Shown: positions 30,195 through 39,144, counted from the first letter of the stretch. The stretch is 64,000 bases of DNA from Flavobacterium tyrosinilyticum (GCF_023656565.1 NZ_JAMOKG010000003.1:558001-622000); one strand, 5' to 3'. Numbers and translations: made by a program. The notes: generated from the sequence alone by a model not told the origin.

Positions 30195-30995
30195 ATGAAT
30201 CTGGATTTTTATCAGCCTAAAAATGAAATTTTAAAAAAATATATTGAAGGATATTACTTTATTTCAAAAGATAAAAATTCGGGCTCTGTACAATATCTCA
30301 CCTTTCCTAATAATTTCTGCATTCTAACCACCAATGAAGATCTAGATGTTGAAATACAAAATAACGAAGTCATTATAAAATCATCGTCAGATAAAAATAT
30401 CATGACCTGTGTAGTTTCTCGTTATACTAAGCCTATTAAAATTCATTACAAAGAGCTTATAAACGAGGTCACAATTTACTTTAAGCCATTAGGAATAAGT
30501 CAGTTTTTATCCGATTCAAAAAGTATTTTTTCAGAAGGCACTATTTTGGACTTTACTTTTATGCCCGACTTTAATGCTAAAATGATTGAAATTTTCAGTT
30601 TGGATAAAGACAGACAAAGTCAGGAGCTTGAAGATTATTTGCTTTCGAAATTACAAGTCAAAGATTTTTCTTTAATTGAAAAAATACTTGCCGATATTGA
30701 AACAGATGAAAAGATTGAAGAAATCGCTCTTAAACATCAAATGAGCAGGCAATATTTGAATAAGCTTTTTACAAAACATATTGGCAAATCGCCTTCAGAG
30801 TACCGAAAAATTCATCGTTTTAGAAACTCAATTCTTAAACAAAAGCAAAGCAAAAATTTTTCTGAGTTGTCTCAATACGATTTTTACGATCAATCTCATT
30901 TTATTCGAAACTTTAAAGAGCTCACAAACAGGAATCCACAAATCTTTTTCAAAAATATAAATACAGAAAAAGAAAATATTTGGCTGTTTGTTTAA
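30195..30995 (+). CDS. AraC-family transcriptional regulator
   Basis: 266 aa. The N-terminal part, about residues 1-150, resembles the small sensor domain of Bacteroidota AraC proteins (YQPKNEILKKYIEGYYFI; IYFKPLGISQFL). The C-terminal 100 residues carry two helix-turn-helix motifs: IEEIALKHQMSRQYLNKLFTKHIGKSPSEYRKIHRF and then the ELSQYDFYDQSHFIRNFKELTNRNPQIFFK segment. It is followed 90 bases later by a DoxX-like membrane gene on the same strand, its likely target or co-transcribed partner. It is divergent from the xylan operon, but nothing in the sequence ties it to xylan control. The weak stem CTGTTT-GTTT-AAACAG overlaps the stop. Confidence 0.85.
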   Translation: MNLDFYQPKNEILKKYIEGYYFISKDKNSGSVQYLTFPNNFCILTTNEDLDVEIQNNEVIIKSSSDKNIMTCVVSRYTKPIKIHYKELINEVTIYFKPLGISQFLSDSKSIFSEGTILDFTFMPDFNAKMIEIFSLDKDRQSQELEDYLLSKLQVKDFSLIEKILADIETDEKIEEIALKHQMSRQYLNKLFTKHIGKSPSEYRKIHRFRNSILKQKQSKNFSELSQYDFYDQSHFIRNFKELTNRNPQIFFKNINTEKENIWLFV

Positions 30996-31084
30996 ACAGT
31001 TTCCATTTGTACAATTCTGCGATTTTGGGATACTATACTTTTACCTCATACCAAATAATGTAAAACAAAAAAATCCCAAAAAAT

Positions 31085-31909
31085 ATGAACTGGCAAAAAA
31101 TCCATCTTTTTTTACACACCTTTTGCAGATACTTTCTAGCGACAATCATAATCTTATATGCTTATGGTAAAATATTAAAAACCCAATTCGTATCGCAGCC
31201 CAGCGTGTACGATATGCCTATTGGCTCTCTAGATGGTTTTCGCCTTACTTGGTATTATTATGGTTACTGCAATTGGTACACGATTGTTATTGCCGTTACT
31301 CAAATTATAAGCTCGTTCCTGCTCTTTTTTAGAAAAACAACACGAATAGGGATTATTCTTTTCCTAACTTTTATGGTCAATATTCTTCTAACAGATTTTG
31401 CTTATGATATTAATGCAAAAGAGATTGCGATAACATTAACTTTAATGGCATTGTTTGTACTATTTTCTGATTATAAAGTCTTTCTAAAATATTTTTTGGA
31501 AGAACCTCCATTGTATCAAAACAGTGACAGACCCAAATGGATGAATAAGATTAGCGCAATAAAATTCGTTTATATTCCTGCTGTATTCATTGGTTTCTTT
31601 ATCATGTTCAGTATTATGAAAACCAAATACATGTCACAAGACGATTTTTACGGAACTTGGGAAAATCTTCAAACTAAGGAAAGGTTGCATTTTGAAATCA
31701 TGAATCATTTTCAAATTAACAAAACAGATCGACTAGATAGCATTGTAAATGGAGAATACTCGTTTACAAAAGATTCTTTAACTTTAAAAACTAATAATAA
31801 CTCGCAGCATAAAACAAAAAACTATCTAAAAGGGAAATACATTTTGCATAAAGCAGATCTAATTATTACAACTAAAACTGACAATCTAAAATTTGTAAGG
31901 ATTAGATAA
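31085..31909 (+). CDS. DoxX-like integral membrane protein with a C-terminal soluble domain
   Basis: 274 aa. About four membrane helices lie in residues 10-135 (FCRYFLATIIILYAYGKIL; WYTIVIAVTQIISSFLLFF; IGIILFLTFMVNILLTDF; ITLTLMALFVLF), an arrangement like DoxX-type proteins. A fifth follows at about 160-178 (IPAVFIGFFIMFSIMKTKYM). The last 85 residues (DDFYGTWENLQTKERLHFEI onward) are beta-rich and resemble a small lipocalin-like domain. The function is unknown. It follows the AraC gene closely and may be regulated by it. An overlapping 60-codon frame just upstream is not a gene. Confidence 0.65.
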   Translation: MNWQKIHLFLHTFCRYFLATIIILYAYGKILKTQFVSQPSVYDMPIGSLDGFRLTWYYYGYCNWYTIVIAVTQIISSFLLFFRKTTRIGIILFLTFMVNILLTDFAYDINAKEIAITLTLMALFVLFSDYKVFLKYFLEEPPLYQNSDRPKWMNKISAIKFVYIPAVFIGFFIMFSIMKTKYMSQDDFYGTWENLQTKERLHFEIMNHFQINKTDRLDSIVNGEYSFTKDSLTLKTNNNSQHKTKNYLKGKYILHKADLIITTKTDNLKFVRIR

Positions 31910-32230
31910 ATAACTTGATAGACAAAAACCCTCTTAAAATCTCTTAATTAAGCAATTAGCAAGCGTAATTATATAACAGCGTCCGAATAGTTTTACTCTA
32001 ATTTTATATTTCAATTAGACGGAAAAGCTATTTCGTTGCTAAATTACTTGCTATGCTTTTTTTAAATCAAAAAAATAGAATATTCAGTACGAGAACATCT
32101 GAGAAAAAATATATCTTAAAAAATAGTTCTAGCAGAACAAACGAAAAGCGCATTATTATCTTGTCTAAAAAAGCAATTTGAGTAACTCACCGCAGTAAAA
32201 ATGCGCTTTTACGCAATTAATATTTAGGAT
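31910..32230. other. 321-bp intergenic region with a long-range inverted repeat
   Basis: No gene. AAAAGCGCATT (32144-32154) and AATGCGCTTTT (32200-32210) are perfect 11-bp inverted arms separated by 45 bases, ending 20 bases before the SDR start codon. They could form an RNA structure over the leader of the SDR gene or be two half-sites for a regulator. The remainder is AT-rich with no other signal I can support. Confidence 0.5.
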
Positions 32231-33217
32231 ATGAAAAATGCAGAAAAATATACCAATGCTCTAAAAGGAAAAACGGTTGTTATAACGGGTGCTAGCAGTG
32301 GTGTCGGCCGTGCAGCTGCAGAAGCTTTTGCTCATGAAGGATGCAATTTAGTCCTCGCTGCGAGAGGTTGGAAAGGTATTAATGAAGTTGTAGAATTTTG
32401 CCGAGCATTAAATGTTCATGTTGTGGGCGTTTCGGCAGATACGTCTATAGCTGAAGATGTAGAGAAAGTTGCCGCAGAAGCCCTTGCTATGAGCGGTAAA
32501 ATCGATATCTGGGTCAATAATGCCGGAGTGATGGCAAGCGGAAAATTTGAAGAAATTCCGTTAGAAATTCATCAGCAGGTTATAAAAACCAATTTATTTG
32601 GATACATGCATGGAGCTTACAATGCAATCAAAATTTTTAAAGATCAAAATCACGGTATTTTAATTAATAATGTATCAATTGGCGGCTTTATGCCTGCGCC
32701 TTACAGCGCCGTGTATTCTGCATCTAAATTCGGTATTAAAGGCATGATGGAATGTTTGCAGGGAGAAATCTCTAACCACAGATATATTCATGTTTGCAAT
32801 TTGTATCCTCAGTTACAAAATTCTACAGGAAATCTTCATTCTGCCAAGTATTCGGGCTTTGATATAAAAATTCCTTTTATTGCTTCTGATCCACGCGAAA
32901 CTGCAGCTAAAATGGTTTATTTGGCAAAACATCCTAAAAAAGATTTGTTTCCCGATTTTAAAGCGGCGGCAATTACTAATACTTATAAATTATTTCCAAA
33001 ATTAATTAGCAATACATCATCGACAGCGCTTCGTCTAAAAATGAAACTTAACCCAAATAAGGAGAACAATCCTGGAAATGTGCTTACCAATTCTAAAGAA
33101 CCCTTAAGAGTCTACGGGAATCCACCTTCAAAAACAGATTCTAATTTTACCAAAACCGCAATTATGGGATTAGGTATCGCAGCTGCGTTATTTTTAGTTC
33201 TTAAAAAATCTTCTTAA
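32231..33217 (+). CDS. SDR-family oxidoreductase with C-terminal membrane anchor
   Basis: 328 aa. Rossmann signature TGASSGVG near residue 19 and NNAG near 97, with the catalytic Ser in NNVSIGG and YSASK further on, all as in classical short-chain dehydrogenases. The C-terminal tail ends with a hydrophobic segment (AIMGLGIAAALFLVLKK), suggesting attachment to the inner membrane; the region between 200 and 300 (ASDPRETAAKMVYLAKHPKK) is the usual extension of this SDR group. The substrate is unknown. It precedes a TetR gene by 76 bases on the same strand; an inverted repeat lies in its leader. Confidence 0.85.
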   Translation: MKNAEKYTNALKGKTVVITGASSGVGRAAAEAFAHEGCNLVLAARGWKGINEVVEFCRALNVHVVGVSADTSIAEDVEKVAAEALAMSGKIDIWVNNAGVMASGKFEEIPLEIHQQVIKTNLFGYMHGAYNAIKIFKDQNHGILINNVSIGGFMPAPYSAVYSASKFGIKGMMECLQGEISNHRYIHVCNLYPQLQNSTGNLHSAKYSGFDIKIPFIASDPRETAAKMVYLAKHPKKDLFPDFKAAAITNTYKLFPKLISNTSSTALRLKMKLNPNKENNPGNVLTNSKEPLRVYGNPPSKTDSNFTKTAIMGLGIAAALFLVLKKSS

Positions 33218-33237
33218 AGGATTACATTAAAAAAAAA

Positions 33238-33285
33238 TTGGCTGCATAATTATTTTTATATAATTTTGTATCGATCATTACAAAA
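33238..33285 (+). promoter_or_regulatory. tetR promoter and auto-operator
   Basis: TTG (33238-33240), 20 bases, then TAATTTTG (33261-33268), a full match to the Bacteroidota -7 consensus. Overlapping it is the palindrome TTTTGTA-N8-TACAAAA (33264-33285), almost repeated before the downstream SDR gene. The position over -7 and near the start codon fits autorepression by the TetR protein. Confidence 0.65.
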
Positions 33286-33293
33286 TAAATAAA

Positions 33294-33875
33294 ATGAGAG
33301 GCAGACCCACAATCTATGAAGATTCCAATATTATAAAAAAGGCTCAGGAAGTTTTTTGGCAAAAAGGATATAGTGCAACCTCTTTAAGTGATTTACAAAA
33401 AGCAACTGGAGCTGGAGCCGGAAGCTTCTACAATACTTTTAAAGGCGGTAAAAAAGAAGTTTTTAAAAAAGCTATTGAAGAACGCAGACTAGCTTTTGAT
33501 GCTTTTAAAAATGAATTGGCTAAAAGTGATTCCCCTTTAGAATTAATTAAAGATTTTTTTAGAAGTATTGCAGAAGCTGACACAAATGAACATTTGAAGG
33601 GATGTATTATCGCTAATACCGTTGTCGAAATGACTTATATAGATGAAGATCTTGAAGCCAATGCTGTACAGATTTTAAAAGAAGTCGAACAAATGTTTAC
33701 AGCAACCATAAAAACGGAACAAACAAAAGGAAACATACAATCTAAAACTTCTCCTGAGATTCTAGGAAAATACCTCATCACGTTTTGGTGCGGAATTAAT
33801 ACGCTCCGCAGAATGTATCCTGACAAGAAAATATTAAAAGATCAGATCGAAATGCAATTAGCTGTTATCAGCTAA
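33294..33875 (+). CDS. TetR/AcrR-family transcriptional repressor
   Basis: 193 aa. Residues 1-57 form the DNA-binding domain: MRGRPTIYEDSNIIKKAQEV, FWQKGYSATSLSDLQKATGA, GAGSFYNTFKGGKKEVFKKA. The remainder is helical and would hold the ligand pocket, of the group with GCIIANTVVEM near residue 103. The gene lies between two SDR genes. A near-identical palindromic operator stands before it (33264-33285) and before the following SDR (33889-33910), so it probably represses both itself and that SDR until an inducer, perhaps a reactive aldehyde or xenobiotic, binds. The inducer is a guess from context. Confidence 0.88.
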   Translation: MRGRPTIYEDSNIIKKAQEVFWQKGYSATSLSDLQKATGAGAGSFYNTFKGGKKEVFKKAIEERRLAFDAFKNELAKSDSPLELIKDFFRSIAEADTNEHLKGCIIANTVVEMTYIDEDLEANAVQILKEVEQMFTATIKTEQTKGNIQSKTSPEILGKYLITFWCGINTLRRMYPDKKILKDQIEMQLAVIS

Positions 33876-33888
33876 TTTTTTTGACTAT

Positions 33889-33910
33889 TTATGTATCAAT
33901 CATTACAAAA
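33889..33910 (+). promoter_or_regulatory. Second copy of the TetR operator, before the SDR gene
   Basis: TTATGTATCAATCATTACAAAA matches the operator before tetR at 20 of 22 bases. It overlaps TATTTATG (33886-33893), a seven-of-eight match to the -7 consensus. It also lies inside the 5' extension of the longest reading frame of the next gene, which supports the later start codon at 33926. Confidence 0.6.
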
Positions 33911-33925
33911 ATAAATAATAAAAAA

Positions 33926-34717
33926 ATGGATTTAAAATTAGAAGGGAAAAAAGCTTTCATCAGCGGATCAACTCAAGGAATTGGTTTTGCAATTGCACAA
34001 CAATTATTAAATGAAAAAGCAGAAGTAATTATCAACGGAAGAGGTGAAGAAAAAACAAATCTGGCAGTCCAAAAATTGAAAACTGAATTTCCAAACTGCA
34101 AAGTGTCTGGAATTCCAGCAGATTTTAGCAAAAAAGAGGAAGTAGATGTACTATTAGGCCAATTAAATAACATCGATATTCTAATTAATAATGTTGGCCA
34201 ATTTGATCTAAAAAACTTCGAAGAAATTGAAGATGAAGATTGGTATAAAATATTTGAAATTAATGTGATGAGTTCTGTTCGTCTTTCTAAGAAACTTTTA
34301 CCACAGATGCTGGAGAAGCAATCAGGAAGAATTATTTTTATAAGCAGTGAATCTGGAGTAAATATTCCAGGCAATATGATTCATTATGGAATGACTAAAG
34401 CCGCAATGACTGCTGTGAGCAATGGCTTATCTAAACTAACCATTGGAACAGAGGTAACCGTAAATACCATTCTAGGCGGACCAACTTATTCTGACGGAGT
34501 TGCAACTGTTATAGAACACATAGCATCCCTGCAGAATATCGAAGTGGAGCAAATGAAAAATAGTATTGTACAGCAAACCAATCCGCATTCTTTATTGCAG
34601 CGTTTTATAAATCCATCTGAAATTGCATCGCTTGCCGCTTATCTTGCAAGCCCGCTTTCTTTGGCAACAAATGGAGCTTCTCTACGAGCAGATGGTGGTG
34701 TTTTAAAAACCATTTAA
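33926..34717 (+). CDS. SDR-family oxidoreductase under TetR control
   Basis: 263 aa from ATG 33926. An upstream ATG at 33881 would add 15 residues encoded by promoter and operator sequence, so I reject it. It has the SDR signatures SGSTQGIG near residue 12, NNVG near 83, the Ser in IFISSESG, and YGMTK near 154. The C-terminal ATNGASLRADGGVLK is the usual SDR end. Substrate is unknown. It starts 51 bases after the TetR stop and carries its own copy of the operator. It is followed by a bidirectional terminator at 34727-34756. Confidence 0.85.
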   Translation: MDLKLEGKKAFISGSTQGIGFAIAQQLLNEKAEVIINGRGEEKTNLAVQKLKTEFPNCKVSGIPADFSKKEEVDVLLGQLNNIDILINNVGQFDLKNFEEIEDEDWYKIFEINVMSSVRLSKKLLPQMLEKQSGRIIFISSESGVNIPGNMIHYGMTKAAMTAVSNGLSKLTIGTEVTVNTILGGPTYSDGVATVIEHIASLQNIEVEQMKNSIVQQTNPHSLLQRFINPSEIASLAAYLASPLSLATNGASLRADGGVLKTI

Positions 34718-34726
34718 TAGAAATTT

Positions 34727-34756
34727 AAAAAGCCAGAACTTATTGTCTGGCTTTTT
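34727..34756. terminator. Bidirectional terminator between convergent genes
   Basis: AGCCAGA and TCTGGCT form a perfect 7-bp stem with flanking A and T runs on both sides, directly after the SDR stop and before the convergent VOC gene's stop. Confidence 0.8.
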
Positions 34757-34779
34757 AAACTTTCAAAATCAATTAAAAG

Positions 34780-35787
34780 TTATTCTTTTTGGTCAACAAA
34801 AACATACAGTTTCTGAACTTTACCATTTTCGATAACAAACAAGTCCATACCGCTTACCACAGATGGTTTTGTTTTTGAACCAAACTGCCAATACAAACGA
34901 ACTATATTATGATTGGTTTCGACAGATTTTGCTGTAAATCTAAAATCAGGGTTTTTAGTTTGAAGTTCTACGATAAATTTACTGATATCTTCAATTCCTT
35001 CAGCAATAAAATGACGATCGACCATTTCAACATTAACCGCATAAACTTGATTTAATAGCGCTTTGCGTTTCAACTCCTCTTTTTCATTCCAGATTTTAAG
35101 ATGGTTTTCTACTATTGACGCGTTCTTTTTAGCATCGAAATCATTTGCAGAAACTTTTTTCATTGCTTCATTTTTTGGAGACCATAATAGTGTTTTTGGA
35201 TTCGTTTTTTCATATCCTTTTCCATTAGGATACGAAACCAATTCCATTTTAGATCCCCAAGGCGTTTCAAAATAAACCCAAGTTTCTCCTGCTGTATCAC
35301 CAGAAGGCATTGTAAAAGGTTCTCCTATTATTTTTATGCCTTTGCTTTTTAAATATTCTACAGATGCATTAATATCTTTTACATAAAATGCAATATGAGA
35401 TGCTCCAATATCATCTGTATTGGGGTGTGTTTTGCTTCCTTTATTGTCTGCATACTCAAACACTTCTATATTTGCTCCGTTTCCTGCATTGATCATTTTT
35501 ATGGTAACGGCTCCAGTATTTGGATTAATGTGATTTAGTTTTTTCCAATCAGCGTCAAGCGGAATTGGGCCTAATTGAGTTACGGGCGTAAAACCAAGTA
35601 CATCATTAAAAAATGTAACGGCTTTATTAAGATCAGGAACATTGATTCCCACATGATCGATTCCGACAATTCCCGCACTAGTTTGTGCAACTGTTTTTTC
35701 TGAAGCAGAAAAGAGTATTAATAAATTAAGCATTGCAGCTGCTGAAGTTTGGACTTTTTTATTTGATTTTATATGCGTTGTTTTCAT
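34780..35787 (-). CDS. Exported VOC (glyoxalase-like) domain protein with SnoaL-like domain
   Basis: 335 aa from ATG 35787. The longer frame from 35862 overlaps the preceding SDR gene and adds an implausible N-terminus. The first 37 residues look like a signal peptide (AAAMLNLLILFSASEKTVAQ). Residues about 40-180 form a VOC domain: GIDHVGINVPDLNKAVTFFN, SHIAFYVKDINASVEYLKSK, WGSKMELVSYP, with the His and Glu residues that bind metal in this fold. The last 120 residues (HLKIWNEKEELKRKALLNQV onward) resemble an NTF2/SnoaL-like domain. Substrate unknown. It lies 50 bases after an SDR gene on the same strand, probably in one operon. Confidence 0.75.
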   Translation of the reverse strand: MKTTHIKSNKKVQTSAAAMLNLLILFSASEKTVAQTSAGIVGIDHVGINVPDLNKAVTFFNDVLGFTPVTQLGPIPLDADWKKLNHINPNTGAVTIKMINAGNGANIEVFEYADNKGSKTHPNTDDIGASHIAFYVKDINASVEYLKSKGIKIIGEPFTMPSGDTAGETWVYFETPWGSKMELVSYPNGKGYEKTNPKTLLWSPKNEAMKKVSANDFDAKKNASIVENHLKIWNEKEELKRKALLNQVYAVNVEMVDRHFIAEGIEDISKFIVELQTKNPDFRFTAKSVETNHNIVRLYWQFGSKTKPSVVSGMDLFVIENGKVQKLYVFVDQKE

Positions 35788-35837
35788 GATTATTTTGAAT
35801 CTAAGTAAATTATTAAAATGTGCTTTTAAAGGGAAAA

Positions 35838-36695
35838 TTAATTGGTGTAAGCTGCTACCCATTTTGCTTTAATATTGGCACGGGATTCTATAAATTCTTT
35901 ATCGGTTCCTTGAGCAATGGCGTCTAACGGGAAACGAAGCGGTCTCTCTCCTTTTTTCATATTTACCAATTCTAAAATACCATCCGCAATGGTTTGCGGA
36001 TTCATATCGAACTGGGCCATTTTACCAAATAATGCAGTTCCTAAAGCATTGAATTTTTCGGTTGCTGCATCTCCATATTCTTCAATAATTGCTGTTTTAT
36101 CTGCATGAATACCCGCTTTAGATCCGTTATTCATTTCTGTTGGATAAACTCCTGGCTGAATGCTTACGTTTTCAATTCCGTAATCGGCAAGCTCGTCTTG
36201 CAATCCTTCTGTAAAACTTTCAACCACCAGTTTTGATGCTATATACGGAACCATAAATGGAAGTGTGTGTGCGCTGGCTCCAGTTGTAATGTTAATTACG
36301 AGTCCGTTTCTTTCTTTTCTCATAGAAGGAAGCACTGCTTGATACATGCGGAGTACGCTGTAAACGTTTACATCAAACATTTTACGAACCTGATCAATAG
36401 AATATCCTTCCAGCAAACCAAAACCGCTTACCGCTGCGTTATTGATTAAAACATCAATTTTTCCGTATTTAATCAATACTTTTTCGATAGCTTTAGTAAC
36501 TGATGCATCATCTGTAACATCGATATCTACTACTTCAATGTTTTCTATTGCTTGCAATTCTTTCGCAGCAGCGGCATTTTTATCATTGGTATTTCGCATT
36601 CCTGCAATTACAGAATGACCTGCGTTTGCTAGTGTTACAGCTGTTAATTTTCCAAAGCCTGTACTTGTTCCTGTAATGAAAATTGTTTTTGACAT
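35838..36695 (-). CDS. SDR-family oxidoreductase
   Basis: 285 aa. TGTSTGFG near residue 8, DVTDDASV near 61 for the adenine pocket, NNAA near 88, Thr/Ser-rich INITTGAS near 137 and YIASK near 155 give the cofactor and catalytic motifs. The IQPGVYPTEM block after them is typical of this group. Substrate unknown. It precedes the VOC/SnoaL gene with 50 bases between and may act with it. The 163 bases upstream, toward the Crp gene, hold the likely promoter and the terminator at 36826-36852. Confidence 0.88.
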   Translation of the reverse strand: MSKTIFITGTSTGFGKLTAVTLANAGHSVIAGMRNTNDKNAAAAKELQAIENIEVVDIDVTDDASVTKAIEKVLIKYGKIDVLINNAAVSGFGLLEGYSIDQVRKMFDVNVYSVLRMYQAVLPSMRKERNGLVINITTGASAHTLPFMVPYIASKLVVESFTEGLQDELADYGIENVSIQPGVYPTEMNNGSKAGIHADKTAIIEEYGDAATEKFNALGTALFGKMAQFDMNPQTIADGILELVNMKKGERPLRFPLDAIAQGTDKEFIESRANIKAKWVAAYTN

Positions 36696-36825
36696 GATTT
36701 CTACTATTTAAATGTTTATAATGTTTGTTTCTTTTGAACATTACAAAGTTGCGATGAATGCAAAACCTGTACATTGATTAGAAATAAGTAAAAACTTGAT
36801 ATAGATCAAGAGTGGGAAGAGGCCA

Positions 36826-36852
36826 TAAAAAAAGGAGCTTTAAAAGCTCCTT
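36826..36852 (-). terminator. Rho-independent terminator of the Crp-type gene
   Basis: On the minus strand AAGGAGCTT pairs with AAGCTCCTT and is followed by a run of T, a few bases after the stop codon at 36859. Confidence 0.8.
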
Positions 36853-36858
36853 GTACAT

Positions 36859-37437
36859 TTATTTCTTTGCGGTTTGTTTTCGAATACGACTTAACGTTTC
36901 TGGTGTCATACCCAAATATGAAGCGATCATGGTTTGAGGAATTCTCGAAGCAAAACCTGGATACTTGCTTATAAAATTCAAATACTTTTCTTCGGCCGTT
37001 AAAGTCAGTGAGGCTTGAATTCTATTTTGAGCGGCAATAAAACTTCTTTGAAGAATAGCATTTACCATATTGTTAAATGCTGGAATTTCTTTGCATAGCA
37101 ATTCAAAATTCTCATGAGTAAAAAGAACAAGCTCGGTATCTTCAATAGCATCAATATTAAAACGTGAAGGCTGCTGCATCATTAAACTTTCCCTATCTCC
37201 TGTCCACCAATTTTCGATACTGAAACTATTTACATGCTCACTACCTTTTTCATCAACGGTATAAGTTCGAACACAGCCTTTTGTAATAAAAGCATCGTAT
37301 TTCCAGACATCTCCTTCTTGAAGCAGATATTGTCTTTTACGCAATTTTTTAATTATAGCAAATGATTGAATACGTTCCGATTCTGCCTGAGTCAGTTCTG
37401 TTTTTTCTTCTAGATACTTTTGGAATATTTCATACAT
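36859..37437 (-). CDS. Crp/Fnr-family regulator, short Bacteroidota type
   Basis: 192 aa. Residues about 10-120 form a cyclic-nucleotide-binding-like beta-roll (LRKRQYLLQEGDVWKYDAFI; CVRTYTVDEKGSEHVNSF), without the residues that strictly define cAMP binding. A short helix-turn-helix lies at the C-terminus (PQTMIASYLGMTPETLSRIR). Proteins of this size are common in Bacteroidota beside single stress or transport genes. It lies 157 bases downstream of the MFS exporter gene on the same strand, which may be a regulatory partner, but nothing in the sequence proves this. Confidence 0.85.
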   Translation of the reverse strand: MYEIFQKYLEEKTELTQAESERIQSFAIIKKLRKRQYLLQEGDVWKYDAFITKGCVRTYTVDEKGSEHVNSFSIENWWTGDRESLMMQQPSRFNIDAIEDTELVLFTHENFELLCKEIPAFNNMVNAILQRSFIAAQNRIQASLTLTAEEKYLNFISKYPGFASRIPQTMIASYLGMTPETLSRIRKQTAKK

Positions 37438-37594
37438 AGTATGTAAAATTATGCAAAAGCCATTTGAAGAACAAATCTTGATTGCAAATAAAACTTATAC
37501 TTTTAAAGAAGAATAACTTAATCCGAAACAAGTTAGATTGATTCGATAAGTTGTGTGTTTTTTTGAAATCAAAACTTGCTTATGCAAAGTAAAA

Positions 37595-38992
37595 TTACAT
37601 ATACCCTCCTCCATCTGTTTTACTTAATTTTGAAAAAGTAAAGCTTGAAAAGATGGTAAAAACAGCCAATGCAATAAAAGTATATTGAAATGCTTTTGAA
37701 GCATCTAAATTGAAAATTCCGTCCTGAAATAAAGAAAGCGCAAGACTCGCCACAGAAACTCCAAAACTTACTGAAAGCTGCTGCATAATAACCAACATCG
37801 TATTTCCGCCGCTCGCTGTATCTTGATCTAAATCTGAAAGCGTAATGGTATTCATGGCAGACATTTGTATAGAAGTGAAAATTCCGTAGAATATCATCAG
37901 TAAAATATAGTATCCAATTGGTGTTTCTTTCGTTACAAATCCGAGAATAATCAAAACAATTCCCAGCAAAATGGTGTTGCTTATCAATACTGTTCTGTAG
38001 CCAAAAAACTTTATAATATTTACCATAAAAGGCTTAACAGCAACATTTGACAAGGCAGAAGGCAACAGCAATAATCCTGATACTGATGCCGAGTAACCAA
38101 AACTGGTTTGCAACATAAGCGGTAAAAGCAATGGCAATCCGCCAATTCCGAGTCTAGTAATTAAACTTCCCATCAATCCTATTTTTAAGGTTCTAATATT
38201 TAGAAGATGCAGGTCGATTATGGGTTTTTCCGTTTTTTTATAATGAATATAATAAAAGAGAGAAAGCAGTCCGAAGAGAAACAATAAACTTAGAATTACA
38301 ATCATGTGTGGTCGTCCGTTTCCAATAAGTTCTAAAACCAAAGTAATAGAAATTAGTGCCAAACTGAAATAAACCAATCCTCTAAAATCGAATCTTCCTA
38401 CTGCGTGCTTAAAGTTAGGCATAATGCGATATGCCATCGAAATTCCGATGAAACCAATTGGAATGTTTATTAGAAAAATCCAATGCCAGCTGAAATTATC
38501 CGAGAGAAAACCTCCTAAACTTGGACCCGCAACCATTCCCAACAATCCAAATAAGGTTATAAAATTCATTGTTTTAAGCAGTTCGTTTTTGGGGTATTGG
38601 TACAAAATAGCCAATCGGGCAATTGGCACCATCATGGAAGCACCAACGGCTTGTAAAACACGTGCCATATTAAGCGTATTCAAATCAACTGAAAGGGCAC
38701 AAAACAAAGATCCCATGATAAACAGAAATACGGCAATCATAAACATGGTTCTGGTGCCAAACTTATCTGCCAGCCATCCGGAAAGCGGAATAAACATGGC
38801 TAATGTGAGTGTGTAGGTTACAATAACCGAATCCATTTCGGTTGCCGAATATCCCATATTTTTGGCTATTGAAGGCAGCGAAGTATTAAGAATTGTACCA
38901 TCTAATGATTGCATAAACATTGCAATTGCCGTTACCCAAGGAAGCAGATATACCGCATTTTGTTCTTTCTTTTCTTCTTTATTATTCAGCAT
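37595..38992 (-). CDS. MFS drug exporter, DHA2 (EmrB/QacA-like) type
   Basis: 465 aa, almost entirely membrane helices. The N-terminal LPWVTAIAMFMQSLDGTILN with D-T-I-N is the DHA2 first-helix motif. GWLADKFGTRTMF is the cytoplasmic loop motif A, and GMVAGPSLGGFLSD with WHWIFLINIPIGFIG is motif C of drug:H+ antiporters. It probably exports a lipophilic or cationic compound using the proton gradient. No membrane-fusion or TolC-like partner lies next to it, unlike emrAB. It is followed by a Crp-type regulator gene; a terminator separates it from the upstream giant gene. Confidence 0.88.
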   Translation of the reverse strand: MLNNKEEKKEQNAVYLLPWVTAIAMFMQSLDGTILNTSLPSIAKNMGYSATEMDSVIVTYTLTLAMFIPLSGWLADKFGTRTMFMIAVFLFIMGSLFCALSVDLNTLNMARVLQAVGASMMVPIARLAILYQYPKNELLKTMNFITLFGLLGMVAGPSLGGFLSDNFSWHWIFLINIPIGFIGISMAYRIMPNFKHAVGRFDFRGLVYFSLALISITLVLELIGNGRPHMIVILSLLFLFGLLSLFYYIHYKKTEKPIIDLHLLNIRTLKIGLMGSLITRLGIGGLPLLLPLMLQTSFGYSASVSGLLLLPSALSNVAVKPFMVNIIKFFGYRTVLISNTILLGIVLIILGFVTKETPIGYYILLMIFYGIFTSIQMSAMNTITLSDLDQDTASGGNTMLVIMQQLSVSFGVSVASLALSLFQDGIFNLDASKAFQYTFIALAVFTIFSSFTFSKLSKTDGGGYM

Positions 38993-39083
38993 CTTTTAGT
39001 TTTAGACAAAAGCTTGATTTGTAAGTTTTATGTAAATTAATAAAAAAAAGCGCTCCAAAGTGTTAAATCTAATTGTCTAAAAT

Positions 39084-39117
39084 AAAAACCCGTTTGAGAA
39101 TTCTCAAACGGGTTTTT
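39084..39117. terminator. Perfect 34-bp palindromic terminator
   Basis: AAAAACCCGTTTGAGAA followed by its exact reverse complement, with built-in A and T runs. It lies 28 bases after the stop of the secreted giant gene on the minus strand and just ahead of the MFS gene, so it ends the barrel/giant operon. Confidence 0.85.
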
Positions 39118-39144
39118 AAAGTTATTTAGTGTTCTTTATAGAAT

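Noticed and set aside
30195-30995. AraC gene as regulator of the xylan locus
   Set aside because: It is divergent from the locus, but the shared operators are of LacI type and the AraC gene pairs with the DoxX-like gene; no link is visible.
33881-33925. Upstream start for the second SDR
   Set aside because: The added residues are encoded by the promoter and TetR operator; the normal SDR N-terminus begins at 33926.
35788-35862. Upstream start for the VOC/SnoaL protein
   Set aside because: It would overlap the SDR gene, and the signal peptide begins at the later Met (35787).
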